Source of the DNA: Hymenobacter jeollabukensis
Lineage (GTDB): Bacteria; Bacteroidota; Bacteroidia; Cytophagales; Hymenobacteraceae
Assembly: GCF_005771675.1 (NCBI RefSeq)
Contig: NZ_VAJM01000001.1
Location: forward strand, 806,001 to 870,000
Length of the DNA: 64,000 nt
Direction: 5' to 3'
The notes beneath the pieces were generated by a model. That model was given only the letters and a program-made list of their open reading frames with translations. It was not told where the DNA came from and searched no databases. Both the position numbers and the translations under genes were made by a program. How positions within the stretch are numbered: the stretch's first letter is position 1; the number at the start of each line of letters is the position of its first letter. This document shows positions 54,485-63,233 of this stretch, piece after piece.

Positions 54485-55447
54485 ATGGACCTGAACGCCA
54501 AAATCTACGTGGCGGGCCACCGTGGCATGGTGGGCTCGGCTTTCGTGCGGCGGCTGCGCCGCGCCGGCTACACCAACATCATCACCCGCACCTCCAAGGA
54601 GCTGGACCTGCGCGACCAGGCCGCCGTGGCCGCCTTCTTCACCGACGAGAGCCCCGAGTACGTGATGCTGGCCGCCGCCAAGGTGGGCGGCATCTACGCC
54701 AACAACACCTACCGCGCCGACTTCCTCTACGACAACCTCATGATCGAGGGCAACGTGCTCGACCAGGCCTACCGCCACGGCGTGAAGAAGCTGCTGTACC
54801 TGGGCTCCTCGTGCATCTACCCCAAGCTGGCCCCGCAGCCCATCCGCGAGGAGTACCTGCTGACCGGGCAGCTGGAGCCCACCAACGAGCCCTACGCCAT
54901 TTCGAAGATTGCCGGCCTGAAGATGTGCGAGGCCTACCGCGACCAGCACGGCTGCAACTTCATCACGGTGATGCCCACCAACCTCTACGGCCCGCACGAC
55001 AACTACGACCTGCAGAACTCGCACGTGATGGCGGCCCTGCTGCGCAAGTTCAGCGAAGCGGCCGACCTGAACCTGCCCCAGGTGACCGTGTGGGGCACCG
55101 GCGCGCCCTGCCGCGAGTTCTTGCACGTGGACGACCTAGCCGACGCCTGCCTGCACCTGATGCTGCACTACGACGGCCGCGAGCCGGTGAACGTGGGCAC
55201 CGGCGAAGATTTGACCATCCGCGAGTTGTCGGGCCTGCTGGCCGAGCTGACGGGCTTCCGCGGCGAGGTCGTGTTCGACAGCAGCAAGCCCGACGGCACC
55301 ATGCGCAAGCTGCTCGACGTGAGCCGCCTGCACGGCCTGGGCTGGCACCACCAGATCAGCCTGCGCGAGGGGCTGGCCCGCACCATTACCGACGCCGAGT
55401 GGCGCCACCTGCTGGCCCCGCAACCCGCGCCGATGCTGGCAGCCTGA
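54485..55447 (+). CDS. fcl: GDP-L-fucose synthase
   Basis: This 320-residue SDR epimerase-reductase converts GDP-4-keto-6-deoxymannose to GDP-L-fucose. [19 protein letters not shown] is the NADP-binding start, [18 protein letters not shown] and [16 protein letters not shown] are family signatures, and the YxxxK pair lies in [17 protein letters not shown] 54485 is the usual start. It follows gmd, separated only by the palindromic element. Confidence 0.97.
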   Translation: MDLNAKIYVAGHRGMVGSAFVRRLRRAGYTNIITRTSKELDLRDQAAVAAFFTDESPEYVMLAAAKVGGIYANNTYRADFLYDNLMIEGNVLDQAYRHGVKKLLYLGSSCIYPKLAPQPIREEYLLTGQLEPTNEPYAISKIAGLKMCEAYRDQHGCNFITVMPTNLYGPHDNYDLQNSHVMAALLRKFSEAADLNLPQVTVWGTGAPCREFLHVDDLADACLHLMLHYDGREPVNVGTGEDLTIRELSGLLAELTGFRGEVVFDSSKPDGTMRKLLDVSRLHGLGWHHQISLREGLARTITDAEWRHLLAPQPAPMLAA

Positions 55448-55484
55448 GCCGGGCGAGTCTCCACCCTCTGACCCCGCTTCCGCC

Positions 55485-56732
55485 ATGCATCAGCTACTGG
55501 AAAGAGCCCAACGCCGCGCCGGCCGCCTGCTGCGCGAGTGGTTGCCGCTGAATCTGCACTACCGCCCGGTGGGCATTCATGCCACGAGCCGGGAGCTGCC
55601 CGAGATACCCGGAGCCGCCGCCACCTACTACGAAGTGGAGGCGGCCCACACCTCGCACACCGACATTCCGGCGGCGTTCTACGAGGCCGCTTCGGCCTAC
55701 GGCGGGCACCTGCACAGCAAGCCCCCGCGCACCGAAGAAGTGCCCGCTGCCTTCGTGCTGGAGCTGCGCGGCGGCCGCCTCTACGCCGACAACAACGACT
55801 CGGTGGCCGTCATAGCCGCCGACGACCGGCTGGTGGGCGACGCCTCGTTTCAGTACACCAACAAAACCTGGGAAACCATCCGGCCCGAGGACAACAACAT
55901 CTTCCGGCAGGCATACTTTCTGGAGCCCGTGCCCGTGGCTGGCACCGTGTGCAGCCTGCTGGCGGGCGGCGGGGCGGCCATCGGCAACTACTACCACTGG
56001 CTGATCGACTCGCTGCCGCGGCTGCACCTGCTGCAGGCGGCCGGGCTGTTGCGCGAGGTGGATTACTTCCTGGTCTACAACCGCGACTGGCGCTTCGTGC
56101 TGCAAACGCTGACGCCGCTGGGTATTCGGCCCGAGCAGGTCATCGACGTGCGCACCCACCGCCACCTGCGCGCCGACCGCCTGCTGGTGACCTCGCCGGT
56201 GCGCGGCACCGGGGCGCACACGCCGGAGTGGGCCTGCGACTTCCTGCGCCGCAGCTACCTGCCGCCCGATCCGGCGCTGGTGCAGGCCCGGCAGTTCGCG
56301 CCCTACGTCTACATCAGCCGCCGCGACGCCGATGCCCGCCACGTGCTCAATGAAGCCGCCGTGGAGGAGCTGCTGCGGCCCTACGGCTTCCGCACCTACG
56401 TGCTCAGCCAGCTCAGCTTCGCCGAAAAGGTGGCGCTGTTCGGCGGGGCCAAGGCCATCATCGGACCGGTGGGCGCGGGGCTGAGCAACCTGGCGTTTGC
56501 GGCTCCGGGCACGCCGGTGCTGGAGCTGCTGCCTCAGGGCTTCGTGGTGCCCGATTTTATGGAATTCAGCTACCGCCTCGGGCTGAGCTACCAGTGGTTG
56601 GTGTGCCCGAACGCGCAGGCCGCCACCAACCTCGGCGACGCCCGCCGGGAGCATCTGACCGTCGACCTGGACGCGCTGCGTCTCTGCCTTACCCACCTGC
56701 TCGGCCAGCCGGCCGCGGCGGTGGCCTCCTGA
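55485..56732 (+). CDS. glycosyltransferase, family 61 type (DUF563)
   Basis: This 415-residue protein has the family blocks GAAIGNYYHWLIDSLPRLHL near residue 165, YVYISRRDADARHVLNE near 275 and IGPVGAGLSNLAFAAPGTPV near 330. GT61 enzymes are GT-B-like and transfer xylose, GlcNAc or related sugars in different organisms. The donor here is unknown. UDP-xylose is possible, because genes for UDP-glucuronate processing follow in the same operon; this is inference. Confidence 0.88.
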   Translation: MHQLLERAQRRAGRLLREWLPLNLHYRPVGIHATSRELPEIPGAAATYYEVEAAHTSHTDIPAAFYEAASAYGGHLHSKPPRTEEVPAAFVLELRGGRLYADNNDSVAVIAADDRLVGDASFQYTNKTWETIRPEDNNIFRQAYFLEPVPVAGTVCSLLAGGGAAIGNYYHWLIDSLPRLHLLQAAGLLREVDYFLVYNRDWRFVLQTLTPLGIRPEQVIDVRTHRHLRADRLLVTSPVRGTGAHTPEWACDFLRRSYLPPDPALVQARQFAPYVYISRRDADARHVLNEAAVEELLRPYGFRTYVLSQLSFAEKVALFGGAKAIIGPVGAGLSNLAFAAPGTPVLELLPQGFVVPDFMEFSYRLGLSYQWLVCPNAQAATNLGDARREHLTVDLDALRLCLTHLLGQPAAAVAS

Positions 56733-56792
56733 CGCCCGCGGCCGCGGGGCGCCACCACCCCGGCCTGTTTTTTCTACTGACTTCCGCCAGTC

Positions 56793-58799
56793 ATGGGTGC
56801 TAGTACTCCTTCCGTTTTGCTGTCCATCGTGAGCTGGAACAGCGCCGCCACCATCGAAGCCTGCCTGCGCTCGGTGCTGCGGCAGAGCTACCGCGACTTC
56901 GTGGTGTGGGTGGTCGACAACGCCTCGGCCGACGACACCTGCGCCCGCGTGGCCGCCCTGGCCGCCACTGACGCCCGCGTGCGCCTGCACCGGCTGCCCC
57001 AGAACACCGGCTTCTGCGGCGGCCACAACTACGCCCTCGACCGCACCCGCACCGACTACGTGCTGCTGGTGAACCCCGACGTGGACATGGCCCCCGACTA
57101 CCTGGCCCGGGCCCTCTCGGCCATGCAGCGCGACGCCCGCATCGGGGCCGTGTGCGGGCTGCTGGTGCAAAGCCACGATGCGGACCCACGCATCGACTCG
57201 GCCGGGCTGCTGGCCCTGCCGGGCGGGCGCTACGGCCTGCGCCACCACAACGAGCTGCTGAGCCAAGCCACCGTGCAGCCCGGCTGGGTGGCCGGTGCCG
57301 ACGGCGCCCTGCCCCTCTACCGCCGCCGCTTTATCGACGACTTGCGGGTGGAAGGGCAGTTCTTCGACGAGCGGTTTTTTGCCCACAAGGAAGACTGGGA
57401 CGTGGCCTGGCGCGGGGAGCTGTTTGGCTGGCGCACCTGGCTGGAGCCGGGCTGCCGGGCCGTGCACCCGCGCGTGTTCCGCCCCGGCAACTGGGCCCTG
57501 CGCCAGCGCCTGAACGGGGCCATCAAGGCCGACGCAGTGAAAAACCAGCTGTTGCTGCTCATCAAGAATGCGCCGGTGGGCCAGGCGCTGGGCACCTGGC
57601 TGCAGGCCCTGCCCCGGCAGCTGGCCATCCTGCTGTTTCTGGTGCTGCGCGAGCCACGCTCCCTGACGGCCTACCGCTACGTGTGGCGGCACCGCCGGGC
57701 CCTGTGGGGTGCCCGGCAACGCGTGCAGGCCCGGGCCCGGCGCGGCTGGCAGCCCGCCGCCGAACGGCCGCTGCCCGTGGCCCCGCTGCTGAGCATCTGC
57801 GTGCCCTGCTACCACCGGCCCGAGCTGCTGAGCCGGGCGCTGGCCTCCATCGGTCCGCTGCCGGCCGAGGTGGAAGTGCTGGTATCCGACAACTCAGTGG
57901 CCGACGACGCCTGCGAGGAAGCCGCCCACCGTCTGCTGACGCCCCAGCCCGCTGGCCAGTGGCGCTACTACCGCAACCCCGCCGGCAGCAACGCCGTCGA
58001 CAACTTCCGGCTGTGCCTGCAGCGCGCCCGCGGCCGTTACGTGCTGCACCTGCACGACGACGACTACCTGCTGGCCGGGGGCCTGGAGCGGATGCTCAAC
58101 ACCCTGCACCAGGTGCAGACCAGCCACCAGGCCGTGCTCTTCGGCGTGGAAGTGGTGGACATGGAAAAGCGCCGGCTGCGCTACCAGCGCGCGACCGAGG
58201 AAACCTACCTGCCGCCCGCCGAGGCCGTGGAGCAGCTGCTGACCAATTCGTCCTTCGTGCGCATTCCGGCCATCGTGGTGAGCCGGGCGGCCTACGCCGA
58301 AGCGGGCGGCCTCGACGAAAGCCAGGGCAGCACCGCCGACACCGACCTCTGGGCCCGGGTGTTTGCCCGGCACGGCGTGCTGCGCGTGCCCGCCTGCACG
58401 GCGGCCTACACGGTGCACACCGGGGCCATTACGGCCCGCATGTTCACCCCCGCCACCGTCGATAACCTGCTGCGCATCTTCGAGAAAGTGCGGGCCACCG
58501 GCCTGCTGCCCGAGCCGCACCTGCGCCGGGCCCAGGCGCACTTCTTCCACCAGTTCATCCTTGCCGGGGCCTACCGCAGCCTGCAGCAGCACGATGCCGA
58601 CGCCGCCCGCCAGGTACTGCAGCTCTTCGACTTGCCCGCCCTGCGCCAGCTCGCCATGCCGGCCCGCTGGGCGCCGGCGCGCATGGGCCTCTCGGCCCTG
58701 CTGCTGGCCTCGCCGCGGTTCCCAAACGAAGGCACCACGATGCCGCCCGCCAGTACCCGCACGCCTGCCCCGACCTCCGCACCTGCCCCGGCCCACTGA
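56793..58799 (+). CDS. double glycosyltransferase with two family 2 domains
   Basis: This 668-residue protein contains two GT-A domains. The first (residues 1 to about 300) opens LLSIVSWNSAATIEACLRSV and has VVDNASADDTC and LLVNPDVDM. The second starts near residue 330 (LLSICVPCYHRPELLSRALA) and has VLVSDNSVADDA and LHLHDDDYL. The two halves differ in sequence, so they probably add two different sugars in turn, as in other fused transferases. The Pro/Thr-rich tail is low complexity. Confidence 0.9.
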   Translation: MGASTPSVLLSIVSWNSAATIEACLRSVLRQSYRDFVVWVVDNASADDTCARVAALAATDARVRLHRLPQNTGFCGGHNYALDRTRTDYVLLVNPDVDMAPDYLARALSAMQRDARIGAVCGLLVQSHDADPRIDSAGLLALPGGRYGLRHHNELLSQATVQPGWVAGADGALPLYRRRFIDDLRVEGQFFDERFFAHKEDWDVAWRGELFGWRTWLEPGCRAVHPRVFRPGNWALRQRLNGAIKADAVKNQLLLLIKNAPVGQALGTWLQALPRQLAILLFLVLREPRSLTAYRYVWRHRRALWGARQRVQARARRGWQPAAERPLPVAPLLSICVPCYHRPELLSRALASIGPLPAEVEVLVSDNSVADDACEEAAHRLLTPQPAGQWRYYRNPAGSNAVDNFRLCLQRARGRYVLHLHDDDYLLAGGLERMLNTLHQVQTSHQAVLFGVEVVDMEKRRLRYQRATEETYLPPAEAVEQLLTNSSFVRIPAIVVSRAAYAEAGGLDESQGSTADTDLWARVFARHGVLRVPACTAAYTVHTGAITARMFTPATVDNLLRIFEKVRATGLLPEPHLRRAQAHFFHQFILAGAYRSLQQHDADAARQVLQLFDLPALRQLAMPARWAPARMGLSALLLASPRFPNEGTTMPPASTRTPAPTSAPAPAH

Positions 58800-58866
58800 C
58801 CACCCGTCCGCCCCTCGCTTTACCGGCCCGCCGCGGCCCACTTCTCCACCAACAACCGCTTCCGTC

Positions 58867-60195
58867 ATGATTATTATCGACAAACTGCTGGACGCCCGGC
58901 AGCGCGCCGGCCGCCCCGTTCGAGTAGGCCTATGGGGTGCGGGCGAAATGGCCCAGGGCATGGTCAACCAGGTGATGCGCTACACGCCGGGCATGGAAGT
59001 CAGCGTCATTGCCAACCGCACCCTCGCCAAGGCCCACCAGGCCTACGCCTATACCGGCCACGTGGCCCGCGAGTGCAGCAGCCGCGCCGAGCTGCAGGCC
59101 TGCCTCGACGCGGGCCAGCTGGCCGTCGTTGATGACGGGGAGCTGCTCTGCGAGGTCGACGGGCTGGACTTGCTGGTGGAGTGCACCGGCACCGTTCACT
59201 ACGCCGCCGGCCTGATTATGAAGGCCATAGCCAACGGGCGCAACGTCCTGCTGTTCAACCCCGAAGTGGACGCGCTGATCGGGCCCATCCTGAAAGTGTA
59301 CGCCGACCAGGCCGGGGTGCTGCTCAGCGGCTGCTCCGGCGACCAGCCCGGCTGCATCATCGATTTGTACCGCTTCGTGCAGGGCATGGGACTGACGCCG
59401 CTGCTCTGCGGCAACATCAAGGGGCTGCAGGACTACTACCGCAACCCCACCACCCAGGCCGGCTTCGCCGCGCAGTGGCACCTGACGCCCGAAATGGTCA
59501 CCAGCTTCGCCGATGGCACCAAAATCAGCATCGAGCAGGCCACCGTGGCCAACGCCACCGGCATGGGCGTGGCCCGGCGCGGCATGTACGGCTACCGGCA
59601 CGACGGCCACGTGGACGACATGACCTCGTGGTACGACATCGACGAGCTGAAGCGCCTGGGCGGCATCGTGGATTACGTGGTGGGGCCCAAGCCCGGCCCC
59701 GGCGTGTTCGTGTACGCCACCACCGACGACCCCAAATCCAAGCACTACCTCGCTTACGGCAAGCTGGGGCCGGGGCCGCTGTACTCGTTCTACCAGCCCT
59801 ACCACCTCATCTACGCCGAAATTCCGCACTCCATTGCCCGGCTCGTGCTCTTGCAGGACGTGACCATGGCCCCGCTCGGCGCGCCGGTGGTGGAGGTCAT
59901 CACCCTGGCCAAAACGCCGCTGCCGGCCGGCCACCGCCTCGACGGCCTCGGCGGCTACGACACCTACGGGCAGTGCGAAAACGCCGGCACCGCCCGCCAG
60001 CTAAACCTGCTGCCCGTGGGCCTGGCCGAAGGCTGCACGCTGCGCCACGCCGTGGAGCGCGACACGCCCCTGACCTTCGACGACGTGATTTTGCCCGAAG
60101 ACAACCTGGTGCAGCGCCTCTGGCGCGAGCAGCAGGCCCGCTTCTTCCCGCACCTGCAGGCCCAGGCGCTGCCAGCCGCGGCGGCGCTGGCGTAG
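58867..60195 (+). CDS. NAD(P)-binding oxidoreductase with SAF domain
   Basis: The protein has 442 residues. A Rossmann start (VRVGLWGAGEMAQGM, about residue 19) resembles homoserine-dehydrogenase-type folds, the middle carries SGCSGDQPGCIIDLYRFV, and the C-terminus is an SAF-type domain (LAKTPLPAGHRLDGLGGYDT, LPEDNLVQRLW). Such proteins occur in surface-polysaccharide loci and are thought to help make modified sugars or sugar-linked groups. The reaction is unknown. It lies 67 bp after the double transferase. Confidence 0.8.
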   Translation: MIIIDKLLDARQRAGRPVRVGLWGAGEMAQGMVNQVMRYTPGMEVSVIANRTLAKAHQAYAYTGHVARECSSRAELQACLDAGQLAVVDDGELLCEVDGLDLLVECTGTVHYAAGLIMKAIANGRNVLLFNPEVDALIGPILKVYADQAGVLLSGCSGDQPGCIIDLYRFVQGMGLTPLLCGNIKGLQDYYRNPTTQAGFAAQWHLTPEMVTSFADGTKISIEQATVANATGMGVARRGMYGYRHDGHVDDMTSWYDIDELKRLGGIVDYVVGPKPGPGVFVYATTDDPKSKHYLAYGKLGPGPLYSFYQPYHLIYAEIPHSIARLVLLQDVTMAPLGAPVVEVITLAKTPLPAGHRLDGLGGYDTYGQCENAGTARQLNLLPVGLAEGCTLRHAVERDTPLTFDDVILPEDNLVQRLWREQQARFFPHLQAQALPAAAALA

Positions 60196-60196
60196 G

Positions 60197-60389
60197 GCCT
60201 CACCCCCCGGCCCCCTCTCCAAAAGAGAGGGGGAGCCGGCCGTCAGCAATGGCATCGTTCTGACGACGCGGGGCCGCTCCGCTCGCGCTGCGCGGCCCCG
60301 CCCGTTCCATCAATTCTCTTCTCCACCACTAACGTCCGCGCCGCCGCGGCTCCCCCTCTCCCTCGGAGAGGGGGCCGGGGGGGTGAGGC
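60197..60389. repeat. 193-bp inverted repeat with 42-43-bp arms
   Basis: The left arm (60197-60238) has GCCTCACCCCCCGG at its outer end and AGGGGGAGCCG at its inner end. The right arm (60347-60389) is its near-perfect reverse complement. The 108-bp middle has a GC-rich hairpin but no T-run. It lies between two genes of the locus. Confidence 0.75.
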
Positions 60390-60397
60390 CCCTTCCC

Positions 60398-61516
60398 ATG
60401 GAAGCCGTAGCCACCACAACCGACAACCGCATCCTCCGCGAAGACCTGGCGGCGGTATACGCCACGCTCACCGCCGCCGAGCGGGCCAAGTTCCGGGACG
60501 CCACCGTGCTCATTACCGGCTGCGGAGGCTTTCTGGGCTACTTTTTCATGCACTTCTTCGCCGAGTACGCCCCCGAGCTGGGGTTACGGCGGGTGGTGGC
60601 GCTGGAAAACTTCCTGACCGGCACCAAGGACTGGCTGGACGAGCTGACGGCCCGGCACCCCGAGCTGATTCAGCTGCACGAGTTCAACGTCATCACCGAC
60701 GAGGTGGCCGCGGTGCCCGGCGCGGCCGAGGCCGACCTCATTATTCACCTCGCCTCCATTGCCTCGCCGACGTTTTACCGCATCTACCCGCTCGAAACCG
60801 TGGATGCGAACGTGACCGGCCTGCGCCGCCTGCTCGACTACTACGCCGAGCGGCCTCTGCGCGGCTTCCTGTTCTTTTCGAGCAGCGAGATTTACGGCGA
60901 CCCGCAGCCCCAGTTCATTCCCACGCCCGAGGACTACCGCGGCAACGTGGCCAGCATCGGCCCGCGCGCCTGCTACGACGAGGCCAAGCGCTTCGGCGAG
61001 ACGCTCTGCTACCTCTTCGCCCAGAAGTACCAGATGCCCATCGGCATTGCGCGGCCCTTCAACAACTACGGCCCGGGCATGAGCCTGGGCGACAAGCGCC
61101 TGCCCGCCGACTTCGCCAAGGCCGTGGTGGAAGGCCGCGACCTGGAAATCCTTTCCGACGGCTCGCCCACGCGCACCTTCTGCTACATCGCCGACGCCAT
61201 CAGCGGCTACCTGAAAGTGCTGCTGCACGGCGAGTTCGACGTGTTCAACATCGGCCAGGACCAGCCCGAGCTGTCGGTGCGGCAGTTCGCGGAGCTGTTT
61301 ACCGAGGCCGGGCGCGACATTTTCGGCTACCCGGGGCGCATCACGTTTCAAGTTTCCGCTGATAAAGAGTATCTTACGGATAACCCCAACCGCCGCTGCC
61401 CGGACCTCGCCAAGGCCCGCGCCGTGCTGGGGTACGCGCCCACGGTCGACGTGGCCACGGGCATCCGCCGCTACCTGCAGTTTCTCCACCACTCCATGAC
61501 CCGTAGCGTCTCATGA
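60398..61516 (+). CDS. NAD-dependent epimerase/dehydratase, UDP-glucuronate decarboxylase-like
   Basis: This 372-residue extended SDR has LITGCGGFLGYFFMHFF (NAD site), LAS-type block DLIIHLASIASPTFYR, and the YxxxK pair Tyr193-Lys197 in CYDEAKRFGET. RPFNNYGPGM matches UDP-xylose synthase relatives. The extra N-terminal 40 residues are seen in a subset of this family. ATG 60398 is preferred over the upstream GTG inside the repeat. It overlaps the UDP-sugar dehydrogenase gene by ATGA, so both steps (UDP-glucose to UDP-glucuronate to a 4-keto-pentose or UDP-xylose) are probably coupled. Confidence 0.85.
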   Translation: MEAVATTTDNRILREDLAAVYATLTAAERAKFRDATVLITGCGGFLGYFFMHFFAEYAPELGLRRVVALENFLTGTKDWLDELTARHPELIQLHEFNVITDEVAAVPGAAEADLIIHLASIASPTFYRIYPLETVDANVTGLRRLLDYYAERPLRGFLFFSSSEIYGDPQPQFIPTPEDYRGNVASIGPRACYDEAKRFGETLCYLFAQKYQMPIGIARPFNNYGPGMSLGDKRLPADFAKAVVEGRDLEILSDGSPTRTFCYIADAISGYLKVLLHGEFDVFNIGQDQPELSVRQFAELFTEAGRDIFGYPGRITFQVSADKEYLTDNPNRRCPDLAKARAVLGYAPTVDVATGIRRYLQFLHHSMTRSVS

Positions 61517-62805
61517 TTACCGTACTCGGATTGGGCTTCGTGGGGCTGACCACGGCCCTGGGCTTCAGCAAGAAAGGCTTCAAGGTCTACGGCATCGACG
61601 TGGACGCGGCGCGGGTGGAGAGCATCCGCCGCTACGAGGTGCCCTTCTACGAGCCCCACCTGGAAGACGCGCTGCGCGAGGAGCTGGGCCACAACTTCGT
61701 GGTGGACGCCTCGCTGGAAGAAGCCGTCAACGACAGCCGCGCCGTCATCATCTGCGTGGGCACGCCCGGCCTGCCCGACGGCCAGGCTAACCTCGCCTAC
61801 CTGCTCGACGCGGTGCGCGAGGTCTTCGCCGTCAGCGACGCGGATTACCGGGTGCTGGTGGTGAAATCGACGGTGCCGCCCTCCACGGTGGCGCGCGCGG
61901 TGCAGCCCTTCGTGGCCGAGCTGAGCCAGCAGTACGGCAAGCAGCTAGGCCTGGCTTCGAACCCCGAGTTTCTGCGCGAAGGCCACGCCTGGAACGACTT
62001 CATGCACCCCGACCGCGTGGTGGTGGGCGTGCAGGACGAAGCGGCCAAGGAAGTGCTGGCGGAGCTGTACCTGCCCTTCAACGCGCCGGTGCACTTCGTG
62101 GACTTCAGCACGGCCGAGTTTGTCAAGTACCTCTCCAACACGCTGCTGTCGACCCTGGTGAGCTTCGCCAACGAAATGGCCATGATAGCCCACCACATCG
62201 GCGGCATCGACGTGCCGGCGGCTTTCCAGCTGCTGCACCAGGACCGGCGCTGGTCGGGTACGCCGGCGGCCATGGCCAGCTACGTGTTTCCGGGCTGCGG
62301 CTACGGCGGCTACTGCCTGCCCAAGGACACGGCCGCGCTCAACAGCATTGCCCAAACCCACGGCTACCAGCCCAAAATGCTGCCCGCCAACCTGCAGATC
62401 AACGAGGACATCAAGGACTTCGTGGTCGAGCAGATTGCCGCTCAGGTCACGCCGCAGCAGCGCATCGGCATCCTGGGCCTCTCCTTCAAGAGCGGCTCCG
62501 ACGACGTGCGCCTGAGCCCGAGCCGGGCCATCATCGAGAAGCTGCGCGCCCGCGGCTACACCCGCATCGTGGCCTACGACCCGATGGCCAACGAGGTCTT
62601 TGCCCGCGAAACCCAGCTGCCCATTGCCTACGCCGACTCGCTGCCCGAGCTGGTGGAGCAGGTCGATGCGCTGGTGCTGCTCACCAGCTGGCCCGAGTTT
62701 CGGCAGCGGCGCGAGCTGCTGGCCAGCAAGCCGCTGTTCGACTTCCGCTACGCCCTCACTGAGCAGCAGGTGCAGCACCCGCCGCTGGTACCGCTGGCCC
62801 GGTAA
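61513..62805 (+). CDS. UDP-glucose/GDP-mannose-type 6-dehydrogenase
   Basis: This 430-residue enzyme oxidises a nucleotide sugar twice at C6 with NAD. It has the Rossmann start VLGLGFVGLTTALGF, ICVGTPGLPDGQANL, NPEFLREGHAWNDFMHPDRV and the catalytic Cys268 in GYGGYCLPKDTAAL with Lys271. The short spacing fits UDP-glucose or UDP-ManNAc dehydrogenases. UDP-glucose is most likely, given the glucuronate-decarboxylase-like partner, but sequence alone does not fix the substrate. It is the last gene of the locus. Confidence 0.93.
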   Translation: MITVLGLGFVGLTTALGFSKKGFKVYGIDVDAARVESIRRYEVPFYEPHLEDALREELGHNFVVDASLEEAVNDSRAVIICVGTPGLPDGQANLAYLLDAVREVFAVSDADYRVLVVKSTVPPSTVARAVQPFVAELSQQYGKQLGLASNPEFLREGHAWNDFMHPDRVVVGVQDEAAKEVLAELYLPFNAPVHFVDFSTAEFVKYLSNTLLSTLVSFANEMAMIAHHIGGIDVPAAFQLLHQDRRWSGTPAAMASYVFPGCGYGGYCLPKDTAALNSIAQTHGYQPKMLPANLQINEDIKDFVVEQIAAQVTPQQRIGILGLSFKSGSDDVRLSPSRAIIEKLRARGYTRIVAYDPMANEVFARETQLPIAYADSLPELVEQVDALVLLTSWPEFRQRRELLASKPLFDFRYALTEQQVQHPPLVPLAR

Positions 62806-62813
62806 TTCAAGCC

Positions 62814-62869
62814 GGCCCATACGCAAAAGCCCGCTGCCGGTACCGGCAGCGGGCTTTTGCGTATGGGCC
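62814..62869. terminator. perfect 56-bp palindrome acting as bidirectional terminator
   Basis: Both 28-bp arms match exactly with no spacer; the centre is CCGGTACCGG at 62837-62846. GCCCGCTGCCGG pairs with CCGGCAGCGGGC, and each strand ends in CTTTTGCG. It lies 8 bp after the dehydrogenase stop and 9 bp from the leftward gene's stop. Confidence 0.85.
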
Positions 62870-62878
62870 AGCCACCAT

Positions 62879-63052
62879 TCATCCTCTGCTTTTCCAGTAG
62901 GCGTAAATCCAGCCCACGGCTAATGCCGGCGGCCCGGCGTTGCGCAGGGCCCGGAAGAAGCCTGTCGGGCCATACTGCAGGCCGCAGCTCAGGCAGCAAA
63001 GCAGCAGCAGCGCCAGCAATAACCAGATAAAAGGCGGCAGTCGGGCAAACAT
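62879..63052 (-). CDS. 57-residue membrane protein of unknown function
   Basis: Starting at ATG 63052 (MFARLPPFIWL) gives 57 residues with one strong helix (FIWLLLALLLLCCLSC) and a second weaker one (PPALAVGWIYAYW). A longer reading from TTG 63121 would overlap the -33 box of a good promoter, so the shorter form is preferred. It has no recognised family. Confidence 0.55.
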   Translation of the reverse strand: MFARLPPFIWLLLALLLLCCLSCGLQYGPTGFFRALRNAGPPALAVGWIYAYWKSRG

Positions 63053-63091
63053 GGTATCGGGGTCAATCCGCTTCGGGTAGTCCGGCAGCGT

Positions 63092-63121
63092 GAAGATATT
63101 GCCGGCAGCGGGCAATTCCAA
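63092..63121 (-). promoter_or_regulatory. promoter of the small membrane protein
   Basis: On the minus strand TTG (63121-63119) and TATCTTC (63098-63092) are 20 bp apart, giving a leader of about 35 nt before the ATG at 63052. Confidence 0.55.
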
Positions 63122-63233
63122 CTGGCTCCCGCCGGCCCCGGCTCACCTCTTGCGACTCGCCCGGAATAACAACGCCGCCGGCCTCTTGCGAGACCGACGG
63201 CGCGGCACCTAAGCATCGAAACTGCTCCACCTT

